From Dysidea avara (taxonomy: Eukaryota; Porifera; Demospongiae; Dictyoceratida; Dysideidae): a DNA stretch of 64,000 nt. The notes beneath the pieces were generated by a model. The model was not told the origin of the DNA and did no database searches. It worked only from the letters and a program-made list of their open reading frames with translations. How positions within the stretch are numbered: position 1 is the stretch's first letter; every line of letters begins with the position of its first letter. Where the stretch lies: assembly GCF_963678975.1 (NCBI RefSeq), contig NC_089276.1, forward strand, positions 20,215,226 through 20,279,225. The letters are read 5' to 3'. This document shows, in pieces, positions 22,149 through 33,816 of the stretch. The translations under genes were made by a program, and so were the position numbers.

Positions 22149-24034
22149 ACCTTATAGAGGATTCAGCTACAAAGAAGCCATCATGTAGAGAGTTCAGCTC
22201 AAACAAATCACCCTGTAGAGAATTCAGCTACAAACCAATTACCCTGTAGAGAGATCAGCTAGAAGAAGTTACCTTGTAGAGAGTTCAGTTACAAAGAAAC
22301 AATCATGCAAAGAGTTTAGCTGCAAACAAATCACCCAGTGGAAAGTTCCGCTATGAACAGATCACACTGTAGAGAGTTCAGTTAGAAACAAGTCATCCTG
22401 TAGATAGATCAGCTAGAAGAAGTCACTTTGTAGAGAGTTCAGCTACAAAGAAACCACCATGTAAGAGAGCTCAGCTGCAAACAAATCACCTGTAGAGAGT
22501 TCAGCTAGGAACAAGTCACCCTGTACAGAGATCAGCTAGAAACAAGTCATCCTGTAGATAGTTCAGCTAGAAGAAATTACATTGTAGAAAGTTCAGCTAC
22601 AAAGAAACTACCATGTAGAGAGTTCAGCTGCAAACAAATCGCCCTGTAGAGAATTCAGCTACAAACAAATTACCCTGTAGAAAGATCAGCTAGAAGAAGT
22701 TACCTTGTAGAGAGTTCGGCTACAAATAAATCACCCTGTAGAGACTTCAGCTAGAAACAAGTCACCCTGTAGAGAGATCAGCTAGAAACAAGCCACCCGT
22801 AGAGAGATCAGCTAGAAGAAGTTACCTTGTAGAAAGTTCAGCTACAAACAAATCACCCTGTAGAGAGTTCAGCTAGAAACAAGTCACCTGTAGAGAGATC
22901 AGCTAGAAACAAGTCATCCTGTAGAGAGTTCAGCTAGAAGAAGTTACATTGTAGAGAGTTCAGCTACAAAGAAACTACCATGTAGAGAGTTCAGCTTCAA
23001 ACAAATTGCCCTGTAGAGAATTCAGCTACAAACAAATCAGCCTGTAGAAAGATCAGCTAGAAGAAGTTACCTTGTAGAGAGTTCAGCTACAAACAAATCA
23101 CCCTGTGGAGAGTTCAGCTAGATTCAAGTCACCCTGTAGAGAGATCAGTTAGAAACAAGCCACCCGTAGAGAGTTCAGCTAGAAGAAGTTACATTGTAGA
23201 GAGTTCAGCAGTTTAGCTGCAAACAAATTGCCCTGTAGAGAATTCAGCTACAAACAAATCACCCTCTAGAAAGATCAGCTAGAAGAAGTTACCTTGTAGA
23301 GAGTTCAGCTACAAATAAATCACCCTCTAGAGAGTTCAGCTACAAACAAGTCATCCGGTAGAGAGATCAGCTAGAAGAATCACCTTGCAGAGAGGTCAGC
23401 TACAAAGAAATCACCATGTAGAGAGTTCAGCTGCAAAGAAATCACCCTGTAGAAAATTCAGCCACAAACAAATTGCCCTGTAGAAAGATCATTTAGAAGA
23501 AGTTACCTTGTAGAGAGTTCAGCTACAAAGAAACCATTCTGTAAAGAGCTCAGCTGCAAACAAATCACCTGTATAGAATTCGGCTACAAACAAATCACCC
23601 TGTACAGAGATCAGCTATTAGAAGTTACCTTGTAGATCGTTCAGCTACAAACAAATCACCCTGTAGAGAGATCAGCTAGAAGAAGTCACCTTGTAAAGAG
23701 TTCAGCTACAAAGAAACCACCATGTAGAGAGTTCAGCTGCAAAGAAATCACCCTGTAGAAAATTCAGCCACAAACAAATTTCCCTGTAGAAAGTTCAGTT
23801 AGAAGAAGTTACCTTGTAGAGAGTTCAGCTACAAAGAAACCATTCTGTAAAGAGCTCAGCTGCAAACAAATTAAATCACCTGTACAGAATTCAGCTACAA
23901 ACAAATCACCCTGTAGAGAGATCAGCTACAAGAAGTTACCTTGTAGATCGTTCAGCTACAAACAATTCACCCTGTAGAGAGCATCTAGAAGAAGTCACCT
24001 TGTAGAGTGTTCAGTTACAAAGAAACCACCATGG
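22149..24034. repeat. Minisatellite array 2, same unit
   Basis: Roughly 60 units of the same family and orientation. The stretch 22656-23719 matches 17852-18915 of array 1 with a constant offset of 4804 bases and only a few substitutions, so a block of about 34 units was copied whole between the arrays. Confidence 0.97.
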
Positions 24035-24360
24035 AGATTTCTGTAATCAATATATGTATTATATATATAATTTGTACATTTACTGATAAAATATTTAAAG
24101 TACATCTTCTTCATCTTTTCTTCTTCCTGTGATAAAGAAAAAGAAGATAGGTTATAAAGTCTCAAAGCCGGCCATAGTTGGGGTATACAAATACAAAAAG
24201 AAATGAAATCTAATCCAAAACAGCCAATCTGTAAAAAAAGTGTGTGGCCCTTAAAAAGGCTATGGTGAAAAAAGATGTGAAATCCAAGGTGGCGGCCAAG
24301 AAATGGCTGTGATGGTAGGAAATTTTAATAACGAAAATTCAGGTGAATTTGGTGCCGCTA
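24035..24360. repeat. Array-tail unit 2
   Basis: Same sequence as 20119-20490, with more substitutions and small deletions, directly after array 2. It ends before the foldback loop, so no inverted arm is present here. Array plus tail therefore behaves as one repeated unit. Confidence 0.9.
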
Positions 24361-24365
24361 CCATT

Positions 24366-24566
24366 AGATTATGATTACACGGTAATTACAAGATCATAAA
24401 TATACAATAAGTTAATGGTTAACTACTAAAAATAGCAGAGTAAAATGTTTGTGCAGCTACATGATGGCTTGTGTCATGACATTATTATTATTTATTATTA
24501 TTACTGATAACTGCTAAGTGACTGATATATCAATGCATGTAACTGTATACAATTGCAAGTTTAATG
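24366..24566. repeat. ~200-bp repeat, copy next to the gap
   Basis: Nearly identical (a few changed bases around the word AAATAGC) to 31136-31336. The match runs to the first N, so the true right boundary of this copy is hidden by the gap. Confidence 0.92.
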
Positions 24567-24766
24567 NNNNNNNNNNNNNNNNNNNNNNNNNNNNNNNNNN
24601 NNNNNNNNNNNNNNNNNNNNNNNNNNNNNNNNNNNNNNNNNNNNNNNNNNNNNNNNNNNNNNNNNNNNNNNNNNNNNNNNNNNNNNNNNNNNNNNNNNNN
24701 NNNNNNNNNNNNNNNNNNNNNNNNNNNNNNNNNNNNNNNNNNNNNNNNNNNNNNNNNNNNNNNNNN
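24567..24766. other. Assembly gap (200 N)
   Basis: Exactly 200 unknown bases. Any frame crossing it is meaningless. Confidence 1.
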
Positions 24767-25398
24767 CACCGATATGGCATTTTTTACCAATATCGGTATC
24801 GGTACAGAACAGCAGGAGGACCGATTTTGCTACCAATATTTAGACAGAGGTAATAGTTTGTACATAAACGGATTATGCATTGGTTTTCTACGTTGTTCAT
24901 GTGGCTCATTAGTGCCTGAGTGGCTTATTGTTCACTCTGCAACAAGCGCTATGAGAAGCCATATAAATACACGTGATTTTAGTGTTTGTTGCTGGAAAGC
25001 CACAGTCTTTACAGATGAAGCAGTTATAGAGTACCTTTGTAATAAAAGAAGGGTCACAGTAATCAAGGAAACTTGCTGTACCACCTCTCTCACAAGCCAT
25101 TAGAATGCGGAGTAATGCAGAAATATCCGTTTTAGGCTTCATGAGTCATATACATAAAAATGTTTGTGGGTGCCTAATTGTCTGGATTGTATAATAGAAA
25201 CCCAACCTGTATACCACCACAGGCAGAGTATAGCAATGAATACATGTACATGTTGTTGTAGGGTAGGCAAATGTACACTTTCGTTTGCTTAAAATATTAA
25301 TGCAAATATCGGATCGACTATCGGTTATCGGCTTCTTTGGTTGCATCAATATCGGATATCGGTACATGCCAAAAACCCACATCGGTACACCTCTAATG
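24767..25398. mobile_element. Partial TIR element with TATCGG repeats
   Basis: Begins in the gap with repeated TATCGGTATCGGTA words and ends with ATCGGATATCGGTACATG and ATCGGTACACCTCTA at 25398, an inverted match to its own start. The left terminus is lost in the N run. A related sequence with CCGATACCC words is at 56755-57070. Confidence 0.5.
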
Positions 25399-25477
25399 TA
25401 TGAAGTTTGCTTTTAATTTTCTTCTGGTTACAGAGCAGTTACACAGTACAGTGCATGCATGCAGTTACAAATAGGGA

Positions 25478-26381
25478 GATGTTTGCAGATGATACCAAGA
25501 TATACTCTGTCATCAAAAGTTTTGACGATAGTCTTAAACTGCAGCATGACATTGATAAGTTGATGCAATAGTCTAGTATTTGGTCAGGTTCAATGCTGCG
25601 AAATGTAAGGTTATGCAATTTGGTAACTTGATTCCTGTATCATACACCATGAGAGACTGCACTTTGAATGTGTCAACTGACTTGGAAATAGTGAATGAAG
25701 AAAAGGATCTTGGTGTGTGGTGTACAAGTGACTTGAAGCCATCTTTGCATTGTCAAAAAGCTGTGGTTAAGGCCTCACAGGTTCTTGGCCTTATTAGAAG
25801 ATCCTTTAAGATCAATGCTGTTGAAATGTTAATTTTTTTATATAAGATGTACGTTCGGCCTAATCTGGAATATTGTGTACAGGCTTGGAGTCCATACTTA
25901 GCCAGGGATATTGATAGTCTTGAAAAAGTACAGAGACGAGAAACAAAATGTGTACCAGGACTTGCCCATCTTCCATACGAAAGTCATCTAGAAAAACTTA
26001 ATCTCTATTCTCTATTTTGTAGACGTCAAAGAGGAGATATGATTGAAACATACAAAATACTTAATCAATACTATGATATAGAGCCATCCACTTTCTTTAC
26101 CTCTTAAACATCCAATCTTCCACCAGGGGCCACTCTCTTAAGTTATTCAAGGAAAGATCAAGATTACGTATTAGGCATAACTTTTTTTCAAACAGGATTG
26201 TCAATCTTTGGAACTCTCTACCTGATGCTATCATTTCAGCACCTACAGTAGCAACAATCAAAGAGCGACTTGATGATTATTGGAAAAAATCAAGATATGG
26301 GCACACACAAAGGCCTGCGGCCTAGCCTGGCAATATTCACTATAGGCATCTCAGCCCATTACATAATAATAATAATAATGG
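25478..26381 (+). mobile_element. 5'-truncated CR1-like LINE with (AAT)n tail
   Basis: Starts within the RT catalytic core (FADDTKIYSVIK, a YADD-box variant, ~25486). There is an in-frame TAG near 25569 and a frameshift near 25578. A 175-codon open stretch follows to 26107 (NAAKCKVMQFG, LYKMYVRPNLEYCVQAWSPY, LEKVQRR). After another frameshift near 26105 the usual C terminus appears (RGHSLKLFKERSRLRIRHNF, then NLWNSLPDAI), ending near 26322. An (AAT)n tail lies at 26363-26379. Inactive copy of a different subfamily from the one at 8.1 kb. Confidence 0.85.
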
Positions 26382-27658
26382 CCATATTTGTATTATGTTG
26401 CTACAGTCCAACCTGTTATGCATACGTACTTAACATGCTAACTTGAGCACATACAAACATACCACGACACATTACTGCATGCTTTCCTACACAAACCACC
26501 CACCCTTCCACCGCACTAAGCTCTATAACATTACAGCATGCAACCACGACTTATTACAACAACACATCACTTCATAGACCAGTTATACAGACATACATCA
26601 TCAGTACATATACATACAACTCTTTGGAGGAGGTAGGGAAACTGAGGTATGATGCACCAGCCTAAATAGGCAATGAGTATGTGTTATCACTGTCACAGCA
26701 AACTTTACTTACATAATACATCCAGTATTACTGACGTCAACCCAACAGCAGCAACATTCAGCAACCACATTGCAAACATACAATTGCAACAAAGATTAGC
26801 ATATTCAGTGGTTGTGACACATTAAATTTAATGACAGTTAGCATTTAGTGATAACACACACAGCCTTGGACTAGGTAGGTATTAACCAGCAATTTGTGCC
26901 CACACCTCAGTTACCAGAAACAATGTATAAGAAAGGTTATCAGGGTGGGTGGGTGGGTGGGAAATTTTGATAACATTAACTTTACAAGCTTAGGTTCAGG
27001 AATATTCGAGGTTCAGGGATCCTGGTAAAGCACCAAACAATCATAATGTGACAGCAATGATAATGATGAGCAAAGCCTGACCTGTTACTATAGTAGGATT
27101 GTGGAATTTAATTATGATATGCACTTATGCAACCAGGTGACAGATGGTCACAGCGACACTTGGTGTTACACATTAAAAACTCACCCAATGAAAGCTAGCT
27201 TGTTAACTTTTGTTTATTGCTGGGGCAGAAAACTACATTTTATTCATTCTGTATTGTATGTGGTACACAGGTGATATGTTTCAGTGATGTGGTATGTAGG
27301 GTTTATACTTGTTTTGTTGAACAGGAAAGCTATCATCTCCTACATATCACACTGTCCACAATAATGCAATAATGCACGTTATGCTGTAACACACATGAAG
27401 AAAAAAATCCCTTCATGTAGTACAACACCCTTGGATAGTACACTGTCTACAATGTGCATTCCATATGTCTTTTGTGCATTAATCCTTTCACTTTAATATG
27501 TAGTTACCAAGTGTATTCATCATGTAGCTACTCCACATCCTGTACTCTGTGGAACCACAGGCAGACACAACTACACATATATATACCTTTTTTCTGATGT
27601 TATTCACTTCATCACAAACAGTGTCTCAAAGTGATAATCTGTTTCAAGTACCCAGCAC
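26382..27658. other. Gene-poor stretch with a GGGT run
   Basis: Anonymous AT-rich sequence between the LINE tail and a hAT-like element. Contains a short (GGGT)n run at 26943-26961. No gene recognised. Confidence 0.6.
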
Positions 27659-28401
27659 TCAGTGGCGTAGCCAAGGGTGGGCATGGGCGGGCATTTGCCC
27701 AACCATCACAGTTTCTTGCCCAACCATCACAAACTTTTGCCCAACCATCACAAGTAGCTATAGTTTAAAATTCACGCGAGGATTCACAGCAGCACACAGA
27801 ACAACCCTTTTTAACACTGTAAAGCGTAAAAATGTATCTCATTTGTTGAGCCATGACTTCGAAGAAGCTAGGGATTGAGATAGATGGTGTATCACGTGAT
27901 CCATTACGCGGAAAATCCCTTGGAAAATCCCAATAATTACACTTAATGTAGACGCACGTGCCACGTTCTTTGGCGCGATTTAAATTCGAAATTTAAAATA
28001 GCCCGGAGTCGAAGTATAGTCGTGGTACTGTACAAGGTACTGTGTCTCTAAGTCACAGTGAGTGATAATCGTCAGTAGGATTCAGTGTGGATGGTGCTGG
28101 TAGCAAAAGATTTCGTTTCAGTGGACTTGTCAAGCATATTTTTTTTGATAAGGAAAGTACCGTAAAGAAAACGGAAAACGTACTCTTCTAGATAGTAAAA
28201 TGGCATATGGAAATGGAGAAAAGGTCAAGTCATTATAAAGTGTCACGTGCACAATTTGTCTAACCGAGTAGTGGTTTACACCAGATTCATACAAACTGTC
28301 ACATAAGTCTGGGACGAAGCTTTCTTGACATGCTGATATTTCTCATTATAGCGCCCCTGGCCTTCATTCGGGGCCATGTGGCGTTTACTTGAAAAGCATT
28401 A

Positions 28402-28889
28402 CAAGGGGGTGTCACTCAGGCTCTTGCTGTAGGTAGATCTACGACCGCGGTCAAACTCTAAGTCAACGGTCAAGGCCACTAAATAGCCCTTACAGTGGGT
28501 CAAGGGTAAAGACGATATGGAAGGTTCGAAACCCACAATCGAAAACTATACGTAGCTATTATCAAGTTTACGGGATTATACGTAACTCACAAGAAGTAAG
28601 GATCTCTAAGAAGATGTTTTAAAGCTCCAACAGGCGCTTCGCCGTAATTATAATGATTTTTCTCTCCCAGCTGCTGGTAGCACGCACTAAGAAAGTATTA
28701 TACTAGGTTACAAGCGCAGGTGCATATAGGAAAATAGAGAAATAAGTGTAGGTCAAAAGTTCGACAAGAAACGCTCAAGTCACAGGTCAAAGACGATAAA
28801 CGCTGCAAGTCAAGGGTCAAGGTGAAATTTTCCCTGGTCAAGACTTTGACCGCGGTCGCAGCAGCGTGAGCCGACATGACACCCCCTTG
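28402..28889. mobile_element. TIR element, CAAGGGGGTGTCA ends, TSD CATTA
   Basis: Starts CAAGGGGGTGTCA and ends TGACACCCCCTTG, flanked by 5-bp CATTA on both sides. The inverted match continues inward to ACCGCGGTC. The interior has GGTCAAGG-type repeats and no gene. Confidence 0.8.
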
Positions 28890-28945
28890 CATTACATAGT
28901 GGTTGGTCTGTAAGCTACACTGCTAGTTGATTGTAGCAAATATGC

Positions 28946-29254
28946 AGGGCCGCCCACGGGGGGGGGGGGGGGGGGACTGGAACATTTTGCCCCGGGCCCC
29001 AGCCTGAAAGGGGCCCCATGAAGGGCCCCTGAATACCTGTTTAAAGATCGATATACTCTAATAGAGCAGTCACAGTATTCTTCAAAGGAGCAGTGTAGCA
29101 AGCTTATAGATAAGGAGATATGGTTGGTGATGGGTAGTTATTGTCATCGTCAGCAGGTTGTGACCTTTTTTTTTGGTCTTCAACTTACAGCTTGGGTGAA
29201 GGGCCCCACTTTAACTCTTTGTCCTGGGCCCCTTAATTTCTCTGGGTGGCCCTG
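28946..29254. mobile_element. hAT-like MITE (CAGGGCC family), nested
   Basis: Starts CAGGGCCGCCCACGGG, ends GGGTGGCCCTG. The flanking 8 bp match at 7 positions (CAAATATG / TAAATATG). It contains a run of about 18 G and the motif at 29046-29072. It is inserted inside the larger element 27659-29570. Confidence 0.88.
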
Positions 29255-29570
29255 TAAATATGTGATGAACTGTTTACATTGTTGGTTCTCGTAGGTTCAG
29301 CAGTTTGATGTCACGTGATGCTCGACTACGACGATCGTCGGTGGATGCCTGCCCTACAAGTTTAATAGAATAGCATAGCTAGTAAATGTTGCATGCATGC
29401 AAGCAAACAGCATTTGTTTACACTATAGCATAGGTAGCTAGGCCTTGTGTGCATACACTTTTCATATTTTTCTTTGATAATGTCTCGCATGAAAGTGAGC
29501 ATGTTTCTTGTGTGTGTAGTTAAGTTGATGTTATGCCCAACCATCAAATATTGGCTGGCTACGCCCCTGA

Positions 29571-30251
29571 CCAGCACAGTCGTGTTGTGTACTTCACTAG
29601 TATAGAGATGATCAAATACTGTAGCTGACTAAGCCATAAATGAAAACAAAATCACTACAAATACATATATAAGCAGATCACTCAGGGCTGGAGGAGGGAA
29701 AATTGAGTTGGTCAGGCCATTGACTATAATGCTGAAGTTGCTACTGTATACATGCCAATGAGAGAGGAGCTGTTGCACAGTGTGCGAAGCATTCTGGGGG
29801 CATGCCCCCACAGGAAATTTTTGAAAATTAGACACTCAGATATGCAATTTTAGTGATATTTTACTGCTAGTTAGCTATATAAATATGCTCAGGTCTATCT
29901 GTTGTTCTTCAGACTTTCTATACTATGTATAATTGTAGACCTGACATACAGAGGACACAGCATGAAACTTGCTGTATGGTTCATTTAGTTATAGCTAGCA
30001 ATTAGAAGTTCAAGGGGGGTCTGGGGGTGCAACCCCCAGGAGCTGCAGAATTTTTGCAATTTATAGGTTTGAAAATGCCTTAAAATTTAAAATTGATGTT
30101 AAATTTTAAAGTAAAACTATAGCTAGCAACTTGCAACTTTCCCCCCAAATTTCAAAGGGAACCCATGCAGCATGGCTCCCTTTAGCTAGGATATAATTAC
30201 TATACAATGAATTCACACAGCTACAATAAAATGCTACACAGCTGTATACTA
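29571..30251. other. Gene-poor stretch with two related repeat pieces
   Basis: 29780-29850 and 29998-30065 both contain GGGGG-rich words followed by CCCCCAGG and then AATTTTTG, suggesting two fragments of one dispersed repeat. No gene recognised. Confidence 0.5.
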
Positions 30252-30563
30252 CTATACTGGTTTGTATGAAGTGAACGGATCATCACGTAAATATACTGGT
30301 GGACAGTCACGAGACCAATCAGCATTCGAAAATGGCGCGATGTGGGTGAGACTGAGAGTTTGCTCGGTATCTCGACAGGACGAGTGGGTAGTTGAAGAGG
30401 AGTGATTTCTACTCAACATCTCATCCAGATGGCCACCATGTAATGTATGAGTGTGCAGCTTCTTTCCGAGGAATGAGGCATCTGGTTTGTCACTGCCAGC
30501 CCTTCGCCCAGTAAAGGAAGCCAAGAGAGACAAGCCAAGGAATGCTAATGATTATTTTATGAA
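30252..30563 (-). CDS. Possible coding exon, unrecognised
   Basis: On the minus strand an open frame of about 100 codons follows a possible acceptor (ATCATTAG, ~30564) and ends in a stop at 30252. It opens with a hydrophobic stretch (SLAFLGLSLLASFTGRR) and continues polar, with His/Ser-rich parts and THIAPFSNADWSRDCPPVYL. The composition is more protein-like than neighbouring frames. No partner exon or family was recognised, so this may be chance. Confidence 0.25.
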
Positions 30564-31135
30564 GATTGAATTGTGATATAAGTGTGCTGGTTTAGAATCA
30601 AAGAAGGCACCTGCCTTACACGTGATAATTGCCAACTGTCAGCACACGTGATACTGTACGTAGAACCCACAATCATTTCTGTACAAAACGATACGAATGC
30701 AATGCTGTACTGTAAGGTAATTGGAGGTACTATACGTGTAGTTCTGTGCTTTAGTTAGGCTGAGAAACTAGGTAACTACTCGTGTCATGCATTTTCAATA
30801 CCATCTGTAAAATGTACGTAGCTACATGTAGATGTGATCGTCCAAAGATTGCATGAGAGTAATGTAGTTCGAGCTGGTCAGCTAGTTGGTTCAACTCCAG
30901 ATTATTGGTCCGGCTCAGGCCTGACCAACCGGACCGTCTCCTCCGGCCTTGTCACTGGGATACTTTACCTCCTCCTGGCCACACCTCACACACCTAAGCT
31001 TAGTCACTGAGCATGTCCACCAAGTTTGGTACAAACTCACAAGTTTATTGATAACAACACTCATCAAGATAGCACTGATTATTATTCTGCACAGAAGAGA
31101 ATACAACAGGTTAAAGACACTGTAAAGAAAGAATA

Positions 31136-31336
31136 TGATTATGATTACACGGTAATTACAAGATCATAAATATACAATAAGTTAATGGTTAACTACTAAA
31201 AATAGCTGATTAAAATGTTTGTGCAGCTACATGATGGCTTGTGTCATGACATTATTATTATTTATTATTATTACTGATAACTGCTAAGTGACTGATATAT
31301 CAATGCATGTAACTGTATACAATTGCAAGTTTAATC
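31136..31336. repeat. ~200-bp repeat, copy upstream of the fibrinogen-like gene
   Basis: Second copy of the segment at 24366-24566, about 440 bp upstream of the start codon at 31776. Contains short ATT repeats (31250-31273). No reading frame. Confidence 0.92.
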
Positions 31337-31691
31337 AACACAAAAATAATTAATTTTGTGCCTTAGCATACAGTAAGCAAATCGATCATTTCTAATGGCT
31401 TGAAGCTTGTGAAGATAAATGAACTGCAAATTACAAGTTGAACGTCACCAGTGATAGTAAAGTAAGCTATGCACATGGCAAAAACAAAAGAAAAACAAAG
31501 ACGCAGTAAAATGAACATGGTTGCAACTACAAGCTTACAATTACCACAATGAATTGTAAGAACAAATTAATTAACCCATTAAGAGTCCATGGTATAAAGT
31601 TCACAGTTTCTGCTATATAGTCCAACAGGAAACATAACAGGCAGTTGTTTTTCATGCATTTTCCTGTATGAAGCCCTATAATGTAGAACAG

Positions 31692-31697
31692 TATAAA
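31692..31697 (+). promoter_or_regulatory. TATA-like box upstream of the fibrinogen-like gene
   Basis: TATAAA lies 84 bp before the chosen ATG at 31776, a plausible spacing for a core promoter with a short 5' UTR. Such a string is common in AT-rich DNA, so support is positional only. Confidence 0.3.
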
Positions 31698-31775
31698 TGA
31701 ACTGTCTTATACTACCAGCATCACTTTTAATAAAGTTTGCACTATACGTATATAGCTAGCCATTCTGTATTGGAG

Positions 31776-32773
31776 ATGATGCTAGTAACTTACTATTTTG
31801 TAGCAGTAATCCTCACTAAGGAACTGGTGATGGGTGACCATTGTAGTGTGCATCATTTTCAATCGCCATTCTACCCTGGTAAATCTTGTGAGGACATCTA
31901 CAATGATAATCCTGAAAGTCATGACAGGCCAGGATATTACTGGATCACAGATGGTCTCATAAAGGTATATTGTGGCATGACTTACACCGGACCATCCTGT
32001 GAGGACATCTACTACAATAATCCTGAAACAGGTGACAATTCAGGGTTTTATCGCATTAATGACACTCAATGGACATATTGCAATATGAGAGCAATTGTTG
32101 CTGGCTTCATTTCTACGTGTGCTGGTGTAGGTGGAGAATCGCAAATATTGATATCATTGTAGGAGATGATTGCCCCTCTGGATGGCGCAAGGACACTCAC
32201 TCTGGTGTTAGTTTCTGTCGTAGGGTTAGTGATAGCCATGCCACTTGTTCTTCTGCATATTTCTCTACTAATGGGACAAGTTACCAGAGGGTCTGTGGTA
32301 AAGCAAGAGGGTATGAGAAGGGAGTTCCAAATGCCTTCTGGGGATATTACGGTGGAGGCCAAACAATTGATGGATACTATGCAGAAGGTCTACTAATTAC
32401 CTATGGAAGCCCTCGTCAGCACATCTGGACATACACCATTGGAAGATATGAAAACATGCAGGGTCCTGGTACCAACTGTCCATGTGCTGTTGGTGGAGGA
32501 CCAGCTGTTCCCCCGTTTGTAGGAACCAACTATTATTGTGAATCAGGAGGTGCAGACATCGGTGATTTCAATGACTATGCATTTAATGACCCATTATGGG
32601 ACGGACTTGATTGTGGTACCAGCATTGACTGCTGTGCAAACTCTACCCAACCCTGGTTCTATCGTGAGTTGAACGGAACAACTACAAGTGATATAGAAGC
32701 TAGACTGTGTTCATGGTATTCATTTGATACTGCATCAGCTTTGATAGATCAGCTGGAGCTCTACATTCAGTAG
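31776..32773 (+). pseudogene. Secreted fibrinogen-C-like Cys-rich protein, single exon, one frameshift
   Basis: An intronless gene. ATG at 31776 opens a hydrophobic signal peptide (MMLVTYYFVAVIL). Two tandem copies of a fibrinogen/collagen-C-like motif follow (SCEDIYNDNPE then PGYYWI and VYCGM; SCEDIYYNNPE then SGFYRI and WTYCNM). The reading then changes frame near 32130-32135, inside a motif AGVGG followed by WRIANIDI. The second frame stays open to 32773 with many cysteines (GDDCPSGW, NPLWDG-like FNDPLWDGLDCG, PWFYREL, ARLCSW, LIDQLELYIQ). I recognise the general type from multi-copy invertebrate families but not a specific gene; function is unknown, probably extracellular. The single frameshift means a young pseudogene or an assembly error. 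A TATAAA at 31692-31697, 84 bp upstream of the ATG, could be its promoter. Confidence 0.75.
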
Positions 32774-33808
32774 ACACTACTTATAATATTAGTGAGATAT
32801 GTTATTCAGTTTAACATGCATGCACTTGCTGTGCGTGTACATTTATTATTAAGATCATCCATAATGGAAACAGGACATTAAAGTCAGTAGTGACAGTCCT
32901 TGGGTCACAGTGACAAAGGAGTCTGTGTGTGTGTGTGTTAGGGGAGGAGGGGTACAGTAAAACCAGGCCTAATAATATAATGTATGGTCCAGGTGTATGC
33001 CTATTTATATGCCTATATTGTAAGATTTAACAGGTGTAAGTGCTATATCCATATTTGCTTATTTGCTTATTGGTAATCTATGTATACCATTCACAATTGT
33101 TATAATGTCACCAACTAGTCTAGTCTGAGTGACTCCACCAGTTACAGGGAGATAAGTCAGTTATCACTAGGTGGCAGGTGCCACAGAAAACTAATTTTCA
33201 CACTTTGCCAAGCTGTATGGCTGCTATCACTCAGCACAGCACTTTTAGTAGTACATACTTCTGCACTTTAGCACTTCCACACACTGAAATTTTATACTGG
33301 TTTTTACACAGCCTGACACATCTTCCTCATTAAGCCAGACAGCTAGCAAATATTCCAAATTTACATGAACAAGCAAACATCCAACTAAATCAACTGTGTT
33401 CATGGTATCCATTGTGGAAAATCTTCTTATGATTAGATTGGTGGCTGGTTAGCCTGAAAAATAAAATTTTGTTAGGAGAGGCCCCCATTCAAATATTACA
33501 TAGATAGTTCAGTAACCTAGTACTATTTTTTGTTGGTAAATATATACCTTTTTACATCTTTTTATAAGGCATTCCATTAGTGGAACAGTGTACTGAACTT
33601 CCTCCATAATACTATTACAAGATATTGTTACGATATATTCTGCAATATTTTTTGTGTTTAGCTATTGTTTGTATTAGTCAGTAGCTAGGTAGCCAACAGT
33701 AGTTGATGTAGTCTCACGTTTGTTATATATGTGGCCTATAAGTATGTTTGATGAGTTGTAATGCTTCCTCCTGCAAGGAAGGATGGCTGTAGATAACTGT
33801 GTGGGGTT
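32774..33808. other. Gene-poor stretch downstream of the fibrinogen-like gene
   Basis: Nothing recognised except a short (GT)n run near 32920. Several AT-rich words could serve as polyadenylation signals; none is decisive. Confidence 0.55.
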
Positions 33809-33816
33809 TATAGATC

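Larger units (their letters stand above)
27659..29570. mobile_element. hAT-like element (same family), host of two nested MITEs
   Basis: Left end TCAGTGGCGTAGCC, right end GGCTACGCCCCTGA. The flanks share CCAGCAC (7 bp). The left end has three repeats of a word like TTGCCCAACCATCACA. Two further elements are inserted inside (28402-28889 and 28946-29254). No transposase. Confidence 0.82.

Noticed and set aside
24514..25103. Frames crossing the N gap
   Set aside because: They consist mostly of unknown residues and have no meaning.
32066..32362. 98-codon minus-strand frame
   Set aside because: It is the antisense shadow of the fibrinogen-like gene.
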